The notes under the pieces: generated by a model | Seen by the model: only the letters and a program-made list of their open reading frames with translations | Told to the model about the DNA's origin: nothing | Databases searched by the model: none | Origin: CBDCCV01 sp965215025 | GTDB lineage: Bacteria; Bacteroidota; Rhodothermia; Rhodothermales; Salinibacteraceae | Length of the DNA stretch: 64,000 nt | Assembly: GCA_965215025.1 (NCBI GenBank) | Contig: CBDCCV010000001.1 | Span: forward strand, 62,001-126,000 | Direction of reading: 5' to 3' | Position numbers and translations under genes: made by a program | In this document: piece by piece, positions 25,803 to 34,225 of the stretch | How positions within the stretch are numbered: position 1 is the stretch's first letter | Layout of the letters: each line of letters opens with the position of its first letter

Positions 25803-27107
25803 TTACCTCGCAACCCCAATCCGCTTTTTCACGGCAGCCAGTGACAGGAGCCACAAGACGATGTACGTCGCCAGGAGCACAGCGCTGTAGCTCAGCACAG
25901 CCACTTCCGACGTAGCCTCCGCTCTTCGGCACGCCTCGAATACAGCAACGATCAGCGCGAACCGGCCGGCGTCCCAGGCAAGCTGCAAACGCTGCCGTTC
26001 GAGCACGCTGAGCGTGAGCGAAACCGGGGCCACGACGAACTGCCCCAAGAAAGCGAGCGCGAGAAACTGCGCGTAGACCCCCGCCTCGGTCCACTCGCCC
26101 CCGAACACGATGGGAAAAAGCAGCGGACTGAGCGTGGCAAGCCCTACGGCAATCACCGCTCCGAGGAGCATCAGGTACTTCGACAGCTGCAGATACAGGC
26201 GGTAGAGATGCTCAGGCCGCTCGCGTGCCATCTCGGCCGCCTCTCCGAAGTACACCTGGTTCACCGCCTGACTGACGAGCCACGACGGCGTAGACACGAC
26301 GCGCTGGCTCAGCGAAAAGAAGCCGGCCGCCTGCACGCCGTACACCGCAGCAACGAGCAGCGCCGGCACTTGCAGCCCCGCGCTGTTGAACAGCGCCGAG
26401 CCGCTTGAGTAGAGCGGGAACCGAACGTAGCGCCGCGCCGCCGCAGCAATGCGCCTAAGCTTCAGCGCCCTGAACAGGCGCGTGTCCTGCCTGAGCACAA
26501 GCGCGAGCAACGTGCCGCTGCCCCCCGCCCGGCCGATCACGTCTCCCACAATTAAACCCACCGGCCCCGCCCCTGCAACACCAAGCCCCACCTGCGTAAA
26601 AACCATCGACACGTTCTGGCTGATTTTCGTCCGGGCGATGGCTTTAAACGCCTTCTTCCGGATAGCCCAGTGGTTGAGCACTCTGTAAAAGCCCCCTCCA
26701 GCGACGCCCACCGGAACAAGCCAGAGATACGCGCGGAGGCCGGGGGCGTTTAAGATTTCAACGATCTCGTCGCCTCCAAAATAAACGACGACGGCCAGCG
26801 CCGCACCTACGGCCGCTACGCAGATCAGTGACGCTACGACGAGTCCGGCGGCCACCGCGCTCTTTCCCGGCAGCGGGATGGCGATCTCGTACCGGAGAGC
26901 CGCCACACTAAAAGCAATAAACACGATGGAGGCGTAAACAGCCAGCGTGCCGAACTCCTCAGGCGTGTAGAGCCGCGTAAGAAGAGGGATGGCCAGCAGC
27001 GTGATGAGCTGCCCCACGACCGCTCCCCCACCAACCTGCATCGCATCGCGCACGAACCGACCGGACAGGAGGCGCTTTGCCGCACGCCAAAGCTGGGAAG
27101 CGTTCAT
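25803..27107 (-). CDS. Polysaccharide flippase (Wzx/MATE-like)
   Basis: 434 residues with about 12-14 membrane helices. The opening (FVRDAMQVGGGAVVGQLITLLAIPLLTRLYTPEEFG) is typical of Wzx/polysaccharide biosynthesis exporters. It moves lipid-linked repeat units across the inner membrane. Its ATG overlaps the stop of the aminotransferase fragment (ATGA), showing that the aminotransferase was an ancestral member of this operon. Confidence 0.9.
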   Translation of the reverse strand: MNASQLWRAAKRLLSGRFVRDAMQVGGGAVVGQLITLLAIPLLTRLYTPEEFGTLAVYASIVFIAFSVAALRYEIAIPLPGKSAVAAGLVVASLICVAAVGAALAVVVYFGGDEIVEILNAPGLRAYLWLVPVGVAGGGFYRVLNHWAIRKKAFKAIARTKISQNVSMVFTQVGLGVAGAGPVGLIVGDVIGRAGGSGTLLALVLRQDTRLFRALKLRRIAAAARRYVRFPLYSSGSALFNSAGLQVPALLVAAVYGVQAAGFFSLSQRVVSTPSWLVSQAVNQVYFGEAAEMARERPEHLYRLYLQLSKYLMLLGAVIAVGLATLSPLLFPIVFGGEWTEAGVYAQFLALAFLGQFVVAPVSLTLSVLERQRLQLAWDAGRFALIVAVFEACRRAEATSEVAVLSYSAVLLATYIVLWLLSLAAVKKRIGVAR

Positions 27108-27322
27108 GATATGCAAGCGCGGAGCGCTTCGGTTACTTGCCGCTGAACCTCTTCGCTCATCCGCAGCCAAATCGGGAGGCTCAGCACCTGCTCCTCCAAC
27201 TTCTCCGCCAGGGGTAGCGTCACCCCCTTATCAGCATAGAGAGGTAGCCAGTGGCACGAGACCGGGTACACGTACGCCCTCCCGTGGATGTAGACGCTGG
27301 GCCGCTCGCATACACGCTCCAT
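27104..27322 (-). pseudogene. C-terminal remnant of a DegT/WbpE-type aminotransferase
   Basis: Only the last ~72 residues remain: YPVSCHWLPLYADKG, LPLAEKLEEQVLSLP and SEEVQRQVTEALRA match the C-terminus of PLP-dependent sugar aminotransferases (DegT/DnrJ/EryC1/StrS). An in-frame TGA lies 9-7 bases upstream of its ATG and the WbpB stop is only 26 bp away. The PLP-binding lysine region is therefore gone. In WbpB-type pathways the aminotransferase WbpE acts right after WbpB, so this looks like a deleted wbpE. Confidence 0.8.
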
Positions 27323-27348
27323 AGCAGATCATCCAACCAAAATAAAAA

Positions 27349-28296
27349 TCAGGAGGCCGCGTGCACCATCGGGTGGCGATCCGAGGCGTTTTGCCGCGTG
27401 GCTTTGGCGTTGCGCAGGGCGTGTACGAGTTCGATGGACGGGCGGGCGTCGCGGATGCCGAAGCCGCGCCCGGCCAGCGTCTCCTCGTAGACGCGCGTGT
27501 GGAGGTCCCGGAAGCCGCCGCTGAACTCGATCTCGTCTCCGTCTACGCTGATGGAGCGGAACGTGGGCTGCTCGCCGCGCACGGCGTCGGGGAGGTCGTC
27601 CTGCTTCAAGGAGAGGAACCACTGCACGTCGGCGTTATCGAGGTCGAGGTGCCCGCCGATGCGCTCTTCCTCTGAAACGTGCACGTCTGAGCGCCGGACG
27701 CCGCCGAAGAGCCAAATCAGGAGGTCGAAAAAGTGGATGCCGATGTTGGTGGCGATGCCGCCGGACTTGGCCGCGTTGCCCTTCCACGAGTAGCGGTACC
27801 ACTTCCCGCGCGAGGTGATGTAGGTCAGGCGCACGCGGTGGCGCTGGTCCGTCTGCCGCTGAAGCTTCTCGCGCAGCGCCACGAGGCTCGGGTGCACGCG
27901 CAGCTGAAGCACGGTGTTGACCGAGGCGTCGTACTCCGCCTCCAGCTCTTGGAGCACGTCCAGGTTCCAGGGGTTGAGGACGAGCGGCTTTTCGCAGATG
28001 GCGTGCGCGCGCACGCGCAACGCCAGGCGGATGTGCGCGTCGTGCAGATGATTGGGCGAGCAGATGCTCATGTAGTGAATCCGCCGCTCCTCGGGGCCGC
28101 GGCGCAGCTTTTCGACGTGGCGGTCGAACCGCTCGATTTCGGTGAAGAAGCTCGTAGCCGGAAAGTATTGGTCGAGGATGCCCACCGAGTCATGCGGGTC
28201 CACAGCCGCCAGCAGGCGGTTACCCGTCTCCTTGATAGCGCGCAGATGGCGCGGCGCCACGTAGCCTGCCACGCCGGTGAGGGCAAAGTTTTTCAT
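27349..28296 (-). CDS. wbpB: UDP-N-acetylglucosaminuronate 3-dehydrogenase (WbpB/WlbA-type)
   Basis: 315 residues from the ATG at 28296, the same length as Pseudomonas WbpB. The Rossmann start MKNFALTGVAGYVAPRHLRA, the catalytic-region CEKPLVLNP, the TYITSRGKWYRYSWKG segment and GIATNIGIHFFD are hallmark WbpB/WlbA sequences. The enzyme oxidises C3 of UDP-GlcNAcA, giving the substrate of the aminotransferase WbpE on the way to di-N-acetylated uronates. The next gene is only an aminotransferase stub, and no WbpA or WbpD is in the window, so the pathway looks interrupted here. Confidence 0.9.
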   Translation of the reverse strand: MKNFALTGVAGYVAPRHLRAIKETGNRLLAAVDPHDSVGILDQYFPATSFFTEIERFDRHVEKLRRGPEERRIHYMSICSPNHLHDAHIRLALRVRAHAICEKPLVLNPWNLDVLQELEAEYDASVNTVLQLRVHPSLVALREKLQRQTDQRHRVRLTYITSRGKWYRYSWKGNAAKSGGIATNIGIHFFDLLIWLFGGVRRSDVHVSEEERIGGHLDLDNADVQWFLSLKQDDLPDAVRGEQPTFRSISVDGDEIEFSGGFRDLHTRVYEETLAGRGFGIRDARPSIELVHALRNAKATRQNASDRHPMVHAAS

Positions 28297-28446
28297 CGGA
28301 AGCTTCAACAGTTAACCACTCGCTCAGCTAAGGCCGTTCGGCGGAAGCTCTCGCCTCTGCTGGAAAGCCGAGCACTGCAATCTCGCAAACAGCCCCCTCG
28401 ATAAGAAGCCCTAAAGACGAAGTGCTCATGAAGGGCTTTGCCCCGC

Positions 28447-28597
28447 TCACATCCACGCCGCGTAGACCACGGTCACGACGATGGCCATCACGATCAGGCT
28501 CGCCGGCACGCCCACGCGCGCGTAGTCGCCGAAGCGGTAGCCGCCGGGCGCCATCACCATCAGGTTCGTCTGGTAGCCGATGGGGGTGATAAAGCTG
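28447..28597 (-). pseudogene. Duplicated 3' end of the SLC13/TrkA-C transporter gene
   Basis: Encodes an orphan C-terminus (ITPIGYQTNLMVMAPGGYR through VVTVVYAAWM, then TGA) nearly identical to the end of the transporter at 29388. Bases 28450-28597 match 29391-29538, with all differences within the first ~35 bases. Upstream of 28597 similarity ends abruptly. The two copies bracket a toxin-antitoxin pair. Confidence 0.9.
28450..28597. repeat. 148-bp direct repeat, left copy
   Basis: Direct repeat of 29391-29538; the last ~110 bases are identical by eye. It marks the left boundary of the toxin-antitoxin insertion. Confidence 0.9.
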
Positions 28598-28624
28598 ACG
28601 GAGACCCATTCACGAAATAGAATG

Positions 28625-29059
28625 CTACGGATTGATGAGCCGGCAGCCCTCCCGTTGCGCAGCCGTGCGCAGCCTGTCATCAGAAACCACGAAGCGCCAG
28701 CTGGGGGCGGCAATGAGGACATAGGTGGCCAGGTGCAATGCATCAAGCGTGCGCAGCACCACGTTGCGCGCGTGCCGGATCAGAAGCTGCTCAGCCTCCC
28801 GAATAACAGCGCCACCGAGCGGCTCGACGTGGAACGCTCGGACCGTCTCGGCGAATCCCGCCAGCGCCTCTCGCAGCTGCTCCGCGGTTAGCGCCCCTTC
28901 TCTGTGCTTCCGGTGCACGGCGCTGACGAACTCCACCTGCGCCAGCTCCGACAGGAAGACGGCGTGCTCAGGGTCATCGATCAGGGAGCGCACGCGCTTT
29001 GAACCCGCCTCTTCGTGGAAATACTTGACAAGGGCGGACGTGTCGAAAAACAGATTCAC
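28625..29059 (-). CDS. vapC: VapC-type PIN-domain toxin
   Basis: 144 residues from a GTG start overlapping the antitoxin stop by 4 bp. PIN-fold acidic residues are visible in FFDTSALVKYFHEE (Asp ~6), SELAQVEFVSA (Glu ~42), RTLDALHLATYV (Asp ~105) and FVVSDDRLRTAA. VapC toxins are Mg-dependent RNases that cut initiator tRNA or rRNA. It ends 28 bp from the left copy of the duplicated transporter end. Confidence 0.9.
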   Translation of the reverse strand: MNLFFDTSALVKYFHEEAGSKRVRSLIDDPEHAVFLSELAQVEFVSAVHRKHREGALTAEQLREALAGFAETVRAFHVEPLGGAVIREAEQLLIRHARNVVLRTLDALHLATYVLIAAPSWRFVVSDDRLRTAAQREGCRLINP

Positions 29060-29289
29060 AGACGCTCTTCACGCTCTTCGTTCACCGCCGCCGAGAGGCT
29101 ACCCGGAAGACCCGCCAGCGCAGCCCGCACGCGTTGCGCGGCGGCGCGGCTGCCTTTGCCGGACGCATCAGCGCGCGACTGCTTAAGGCGCGACTGTTTG
29201 AGCTGCTCAAGAAGCTGCTGCACCGCAAGCAATTCACTCGTAGAGAGGGCGTCAAGATCACGGATGACTTGTTCTTTCAGACGCATCAT
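29056..29289 (-). CDS. Antitoxin partner of the VapC-type toxin
   Basis: 77 residues from the ATG-ATG at 29289/29286; the longer frame to 29397 would run into the transporter end. It is a helical, Leu/Gln-rich protein (VIRDLDALSTSELLAVQQLLEQLKQ) with a basic/Ala-rich C-terminal half. It lacks an obvious AbrB or MetJ fold, but position, size and the 4-bp overlap with the toxin mark it as the antitoxin. An HTH/dimer role is inferred. Confidence 0.7.
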   Translation of the reverse strand: MMRLKEQVIRDLDALSTSELLAVQQLLEQLKQSRLKQSRADASGKGSRAAAQRVRAALAGLPGSLSAAVNEEREERL

Positions 29290-29387
29290 ACGGTGGCTTC
29301 TTCGGCAGGCTAAAGCAAGGCGGTCTTGTTTGGACGAGAGCACCGCCGTCCGTGTTCTGACTTGCGTGCAACCCGAGCCATTCGCGC

Positions 29388-31187
29388 CTACATCCACGCC
29401 GTGTAGACCACAGCCACGGCGATGGCCATCACGATCAGGCTCGCCGGCACGCCCACGCGCGCGTAGTCGCCGAAGCGGTAGCCGCCGGGCGCCATCACCA
29501 TCAGGTTCGTCTGGTAGCCGATGGGGGTGATAAAGCTGGCCGAGGCCGCCACAGCCACAAGGATGCCGATGGCCTCGGGCGCCAGGCCCAGCTCCTGCGT
29601 CACGGCCAGGGCCACGGGCAGCATAAGCGCCGCCGCCGCGTTGTTGGTGACCAGCTCGGTTAAGAGGTTCGTGGCAACGTAGAGCGCAACGAGAACGGCC
29701 ACCACCCCCAGCGGCGCGGCAGTGCCCACGATGCCGCCCGCCAGCGCCGCCGCCAAGCCCGTCACCTCCACGGCGTGCCCGATGCCGAGCGCGCCGGCAA
29801 TCACGGCCAGCACCTCGAGGTCGAGCGCGTCGGCGGCCTCGCGCCCGCGCAGGCAGCGCGTCAGGATCATGGCCAATGCGGCGGCAAAGGCGGCCGTTAC
29901 GATGGGCACCAGGCCCGTGGCTGCTACTGTGACCATGCTCACCAGAATCAGCAGCGAGCGGCGGGCGTGGCGCGCGCGCGCGCGTGGCGCGCCGGGCCGG
30001 GCAGCTACAAGGTAAAACTCATCCCGGTTGGCTATCCAGCGCCGCTCAAAATCGCTCGGCGCCTCGATCAAGAGGAGGTCGCCCGCGCGGATGGGCGTGC
30101 GGCCGAGCGAGGAGGTGATCTGCTCGTCCTTGCGCTGGATGGCCAGCACCACGCCGCGGTACTGCTCGCGGAAGTTCGCCTCGCGCAGCGTCTTGCCCAC
30201 CAGGCGCGACGACGGCGCCACGACGGCCTCGTAGAGCGGGAGCGTCTCATGCTCGTCGTCCACGTCTTCGAGGGCGGGCACGCCGCGCTCGAAGCCGGGG
30301 CGCTGCAAGAGGCGCCCGAGGGCGGCGGTGTGGCCGGCAAAGGTGAGCGTGTCCCCTGCGCGCAGCATCGTCTGCGGGCCGGCCTGCTGCATCCGCCCGT
30401 CGCGCCGCACGTGGACGAGGTAGGCGTTGCCCAGCGCGCGCAGGCCGGCGTCCTCGATGCTCTGCCCGTCGAGCGGCGAGCCGGGCGTCACCTTCGCCTC
30501 GAAGAGGCAGTCCTGCAGCCCTTCCTCGACGGCCGGGCCGTGCTTTTGGCGGTCGGGCAGGAGCCGGTGCCCGCCCAGGGCGAAGTAGCCGATCACGCCC
30601 AGGGCCGCCGGCAGGCCGATCCACGTCACGTCGAAAAAGCCCAGCGGCGCGTACCCCTCCGCCTCCATCAGCCCGGAGACGACCAGGTTCGTTGAGGTGC
30701 CCAGCAGCGTGCACATCCCACCGGCGATGGCCGCGTAGGAGAGCGGGATCATCAGCTTCGAGGCGGCCACGCCGCGCGCCTGCGCCCACTCCTGCAAGCG
30801 CGGCGTGAGCATCGCCACGATGGGCGTGTTGTTCAAAAAGGCCGAGAGCACCGACGTGGGCAGCATGAACCGCACCAGGACGAAGGGCAGGCGCTCCGCC
30901 CGCGCGAAGAGGACGCGGTCCAGGACGGCCAGCGCGTCGGTGCGCTGCACGCCGGCGGCCACCACGTAGAGCGCCGCCACGGTGAGGACGGCCGGGTTGG
31001 AGAAGCCCGCAAACGCCTCCTCCGGCGAGATGACGCCCCCCAGCAAAAGCGCCGCCAGCGCGCCGAGGACGAGCAGGCCCGGCCGCGCCACCTCGCGCGC
31101 GAGCGCTACCACCATCAGCGCGATGACCCCCACGGTGTACCACGCCGCCCACCCGAGCGCCGCCCACCCTACCGCCTCGCCTTCCAT
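29388..31187 (-). CDS. SLC13-family anion transporter with two TrkA-C domains
   Basis: 599 residues from the ATG at 31187. Two halves of membrane helices (~10-180 and ~400-599) carry the paired NNT-type motifs AFLNNTPIVAMLTP and LVTNNAAAALMLP of CitM/DASS transporters. Between them lie two TrkA-C (RCK-C) domains (~200-285 and ~300-385; e.g. DTLTFAGHTAAL, RAGDLLLIEAP). Such proteins move sulfate, dicarboxylates or similar anions with Na+. Its last 50 codons are duplicated on the far side of the adjacent toxin-antitoxin pair. Confidence 0.9.
   Translation of the reverse strand: MEGEAVGWAALGWAAWYTVGVIALMVVALAREVARPGLLVLGALAALLLGGVISPEEAFAGFSNPAVLTVAALYVVAAGVQRTDALAVLDRVLFARAERLPFVLVRFMLPTSVLSAFLNNTPIVAMLTPRLQEWAQARGVAASKLMIPLSYAAIAGGMCTLLGTSTNLVVSGLMEAEGYAPLGFFDVTWIGLPAALGVIGYFALGGHRLLPDRQKHGPAVEEGLQDCLFEAKVTPGSPLDGQSIEDAGLRALGNAYLVHVRRDGRMQQAGPQTMLRAGDTLTFAGHTAALGRLLQRPGFERGVPALEDVDDEHETLPLYEAVVAPSSRLVGKTLREANFREQYRGVVLAIQRKDEQITSSLGRTPIRAGDLLLIEAPSDFERRWIANRDEFYLVAARPGAPRARARHARRSLLILVSMVTVAATGLVPIVTAAFAAALAMILTRCLRGREAADALDLEVLAVIAGALGIGHAVEVTGLAAALAGGIVGTAAPLGVVAVLVALYVATNLLTELVTNNAAAALMLPVALAVTQELGLAPEAIGILVAVAASASFITPIGYQTNLMVMAPGGYRFGDYARVGVPASLIVMAIAVAVVYTAWM
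29391..29538. repeat. 148-bp direct repeat, right copy
   Basis: The copy that forms the real 3' end of the transporter gene. See the left copy at 28450-28597. Confidence 0.9.
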
Positions 31188-31290
31188 GCCGCCCCTGCTT
31201 CTTTTGTAGACGATGGCCCAACAGCAATGACAGCCCTGAGCAAAGAAACGGAGGCTACGATGCCTGCGCCGCCGCGTCGTTCCCGCGCGC

Positions 31291-32139
31291 TCACGCCTCG
31301 CCACCCTCCGCGTCGAGGAACGCCTTGCCGAAGGCGCGGATGATCTCGTCCGACATCCCCATGGCCGAGAAGCCGCCGTCGTGGTAGAGCGTCTGCATCG
31401 TCACCATGCGGGTGTAATCGGAGAGGAGCACCACGCAGTAATCGGCGCAGCTCTCCTGGTCGGCGTTGCCCAGGGGCGCGGCGCGGTTGGCGAACTCGTA
31501 CATCGCGTCGAAGCCTTCGATGCCGGAGCCGGCCAGCGTGCGCGTCGGGCTTTGCGAGACGGCGTTGATGCGGATTTTGCGCTGCCCGAGCCGGTACCCG
31601 AACGAGCGCACGATGCTCTCCAAGAGCGCCTTGGCGTCGCCCATCTCGCTGTATTTGGAGAAGATCCGCTGCGCGCCGATGTAGGAGAGCGCCAAAACGG
31701 AGCCGCCCTCACGGAGCGCCTCGGCCTCGAGCGCGTGGTGGACGATGCGGTGCAGGCTCACGGCCGAGACGTCGAGCGTCTTCTGATACCAGCTGTAGTT
31801 GAGGTCCTCGTAGGGCCGGTCCTTCCGCACGTTCACGCCCATGCCGATGGAGTGGACGATGAAGTCGATGGCGCCGCCCATCTCCTCTTTGATCTCAGCG
31901 AAAAGGGCTTCGAGGTCGTCGTCGGAGGTGGCGTCGGCCCAGACGAGGGGGCTGCCCGTTTTTTCGGCCAGCGCGTCGAGCGAGCCGAGGCGCCGGGCCA
32001 CGGGCGCGTTCGAGAGCGCGAAGCGGGCGCCCTCGCGCCTGGCCGCCTCGGCGATGGCCCAAGCGATGGAGCGCTCGTCCATCGCGCCGAAGATGAGGCC
32101 GGTTTTTCCGTCCAGAAGGCCGTGTCCAGCGTTGTTCAT
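31291..32139 (-). CDS. fabI: Enoyl-[acyl-carrier-protein] reductase (NADH), FabI
   Basis: 282 residues from the ATG at 32139. FabI-type features: a modified Rossmann start GLIFGAMDERSIAWAIA, the HSIG segment (IVHSIGMGVN), and the catalytic Tyr-x6-Lys in YSEMGDAK. SPTRTLAGSGI forms the substrate loop. It catalyses the last step of each fatty acid elongation cycle. The reading frame continues upstream to 32961 without similarity, so the conserved ATG is used. Confidence 0.95.
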   Translation of the reverse strand: MNNAGHGLLDGKTGLIFGAMDERSIAWAIAEAARREGARFALSNAPVARRLGSLDALAEKTGSPLVWADATSDDDLEALFAEIKEEMGGAIDFIVHSIGMGVNVRKDRPYEDLNYSWYQKTLDVSAVSLHRIVHHALEAEALREGGSVLALSYIGAQRIFSKYSEMGDAKALLESIVRSFGYRLGQRKIRINAVSQSPTRTLAGSGIEGFDAMYEFANRAAPLGNADQESCADYCVVLLSDYTRMVTMQTLYHDGGFSAMGMSDEIIRAFGKAFLDAEGGEA

Positions 32140-32574
32140 GCGTGCGCGGTGAGGTTCAGAAAGTCGGAGGGTGAGAAGCGGAGGCCGGGCGGCCTCTTCG
32201 CAAAGGTAGGCACTGCGCCGTAGAGACGCTACCGCGCCGAATTCCGGCAGCATCGCTGATGCAGACCTCTGCCTTTCAGCAGCGACGCAAGGCCTTGCGT
32301 CGCTGCGGCAACGATGGAAACGGACCGCAACGGGTCCACGCCTTGACCCGGCAAATGAGCACTTTCCTATCGGCGGATGAGCACCGCTGGTGTCAAACTT
32401 GCTCTTTACCCCGTGCAACTCGCAAACCCTGCCGAATGCCGTGCAGGGCCACTTTTCTTTTTCTGCATACAGCGGCTGGGGGAAGTTTCGTAAGGAGAGA
32501 GGGCAAAAGGTAACGGGCCTCGTGCCCGCTCCGCCCTCTGCTTTCCTGGCCGCATAGCTCACCCGCCTGCGCTT
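32140..32574. other. Divergent intergenic region
   Basis: 435 bp between the fabI start and the sensor-kinase-like gene. It must hold both promoters, but no clear site, RNA structure or small gene could be identified. Confidence 0.3.
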
Positions 32575-34050
32575 ATGCCGAACACCACCGCACGCCCCAC
32601 CGCCGTCCGCGCCTCCGCCGCCTGGACCGACCGCCTCCGCGCCTGGCTCCGCCGCGATGACGACGACGAGCAGCCCATCCCTGAGGAGGTGCACGCCGAC
32701 GTGCACGCCTACCTCGGCGAGCGGCGCGCGCAGCTCGGCCACTGGTTTTTCCTGACGCGCCTGGGGCTGGCCCTCGGCCTCGTCCTCTACCTCATGATCG
32801 ACGCCGTGCTGGTCGGCGCGGCGGCTCCTGCGGCGGCCGTGCTGCTCGTGGGCTACGCACTGGCGAATCTGGGCGTGCGCTTCCTCTGCGGCCGCGCCGC
32901 CGCCTGCGCCCCCTACGGCTACGCGCTCGTTGACCTGAGCGCCATCGTGCTCCTGCGGCACGCCCTCGTCTTCGAGACCGTGGTGGACCCGAACGCGACG
33001 ATGGTGGGCCTCTTCGTCCTCGTCCTCATCTCCTACACCCTCTACGCCAACCCGAAGCTGGGCGCCGGCCTCTCCTTAGCCACGCTCGCGGCCACGGCGC
33101 TTACCATCCACTTCGGCCCGGCGCTCGGCAGTGCGCCCGCCTCGGCACTGGGCGCGGCGCCGTTCCAGGCGTTCCTCTTAGTCGAGTACCTCTCCATCGC
33201 CTGCCTGGTGACGTGCCTCGTGGCCCTGCGCCTGCGCCGGCAGGTCGTCGGCCACAGCGTGGAGATGCACCGGCGGATGCAGGCGGCCATCGCCTCGGCC
33301 ACCGAGCGCGCCCGGCGCGAGCGCGTCGAAGAGGTGGACCGGCTCAAGCGCGACTTCATCGCCGTGCTCTCGCACGAGCTGCGCGGCCCCATCACGCCCT
33401 TGTGCACCGCCCTCGAGATCGTGGCCGAGGAGATGCGCCACGGCCGCACGGACCCGGAGATGCTCGAGATCGCCACGGACTCGGCCGGCGTGCTGCGCCG
33501 CCTCATCTGCGACTACACGCACCTGGCCGAGCTGATGATGCAGCACGACGCCGACGCCCCCCGCTGGAACATCCCCCTGCGCGTGCTCCTCGACACGCTC
33601 CTCGCCGATGTGGACGGCGAGCGCTTTGGCGTGGAGGCGCCCGACGAACTGGCCGTCTCAAGCGACCCCTACCTCCTGCGCGGCGCCCTGCTGGCTATCC
33701 TCCGCCGCGCCGAGCTGAAAACGCCGGCCGGCCAGCACGCCACCGTCAGCACCTGCGTCGAGGAGGACGGCGGCATCGTCATCTCGGTGCACGACCCGGC
33801 AAGCTGCCTGAGTCCGGAGGAGAGCGCCTCGCTGGACGACCCGTTTGCGGCCTCGAGCGAGCGCGTGTTCTTCTCGGCCAACTCGGGCCTGGAGCTGATC
33901 CTGGCGCAGCACGCGCTGCGGCGCATCGGCGGGCGCCTCGCCATCGAAAGCGTGCCCGAGGGCGGCACGGCCATCCGCTGCACACTGCCCGGCCCCCAAG
34001 ACGAGCTGCGCTGGCTCCAGCCCAAGCAGCTCGAAACGCTCGGGCTTTAG
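32575..34050 (+). CDS. Membrane sensor histidine kinase-like protein with eroded ATPase domain
   Basis: 491 residues. Six or so membrane helices (~55-225) precede a coiled linker and a HisKA dimerisation domain with the phosphoacceptor His in DFIAVLSHELRGPITP (~residue 267). The following HATPase_c domain is atypical. The N-box region reads RGALLAILRRAELKTP with no Asn, and the G1 region ISVHDPAS has Asp but no GxG. A G2-like NSGLELILAQHALRRIGG and a final GGTAIRCTLP remain. The protein may be a pseudokinase or phosphatase-type partner. No response regulator is adjacent. Confidence 0.75.
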   Translation: MPNTTARPTAVRASAAWTDRLRAWLRRDDDDEQPIPEEVHADVHAYLGERRAQLGHWFFLTRLGLALGLVLYLMIDAVLVGAAAPAAAVLLVGYALANLGVRFLCGRAAACAPYGYALVDLSAIVLLRHALVFETVVDPNATMVGLFVLVLISYTLYANPKLGAGLSLATLAATALTIHFGPALGSAPASALGAAPFQAFLLVEYLSIACLVTCLVALRLRRQVVGHSVEMHRRMQAAIASATERARRERVEEVDRLKRDFIAVLSHELRGPITPLCTALEIVAEEMRHGRTDPEMLEIATDSAGVLRRLICDYTHLAELMMQHDADAPRWNIPLRVLLDTLLADVDGERFGVEAPDELAVSSDPYLLRGALLAILRRAELKTPAGQHATVSTCVEEDGGIVISVHDPASCLSPEESASLDDPFAASSERVFFSANSGLELILAQHALRRIGGRLAIESVPEGGTAIRCTLPGPQDELRWLQPKQLETLGL

Positions 34051-34078
34051 CTTTTGCGACGACGGACGACGGGGAAGC

Positions 34079-34185
34079 GTCATCCTGAGCGCAGCGAAGG
34101 ATCTCCACCCTCCAAGATGTTCTCCAACCTCGTAAGATATCCTTCCGGTCAGGACGGCGCGCGCTGTCGTCCCCAGCGCCGGGAC
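34079..34185. repeat. GTCATCCTGAGC-type intergenic repeat (degenerate)
   Basis: Begins GTCATCCTGAGCGCAGCGAAGG, a known style of bacterial interspersed palindrome, between the sensor gene and inositol monophosphatase. The right arm is not clear. Related, better palindromes lie at 44523 and 48244. Confidence 0.45.
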
Positions 34186-34225
34186 AGGCTGCCCATCGTC
34201 GTTCGCCCATCGTCGTTCGTCATCC

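Noticed and set aside
29965..30000. Alternating CG tract in the transporter gene as a Z-DNA or recombination site
   Set aside because: It lies within normal coding sequence for Arg/Ala-rich residues in a GC-rich genome and needs no special explanation.
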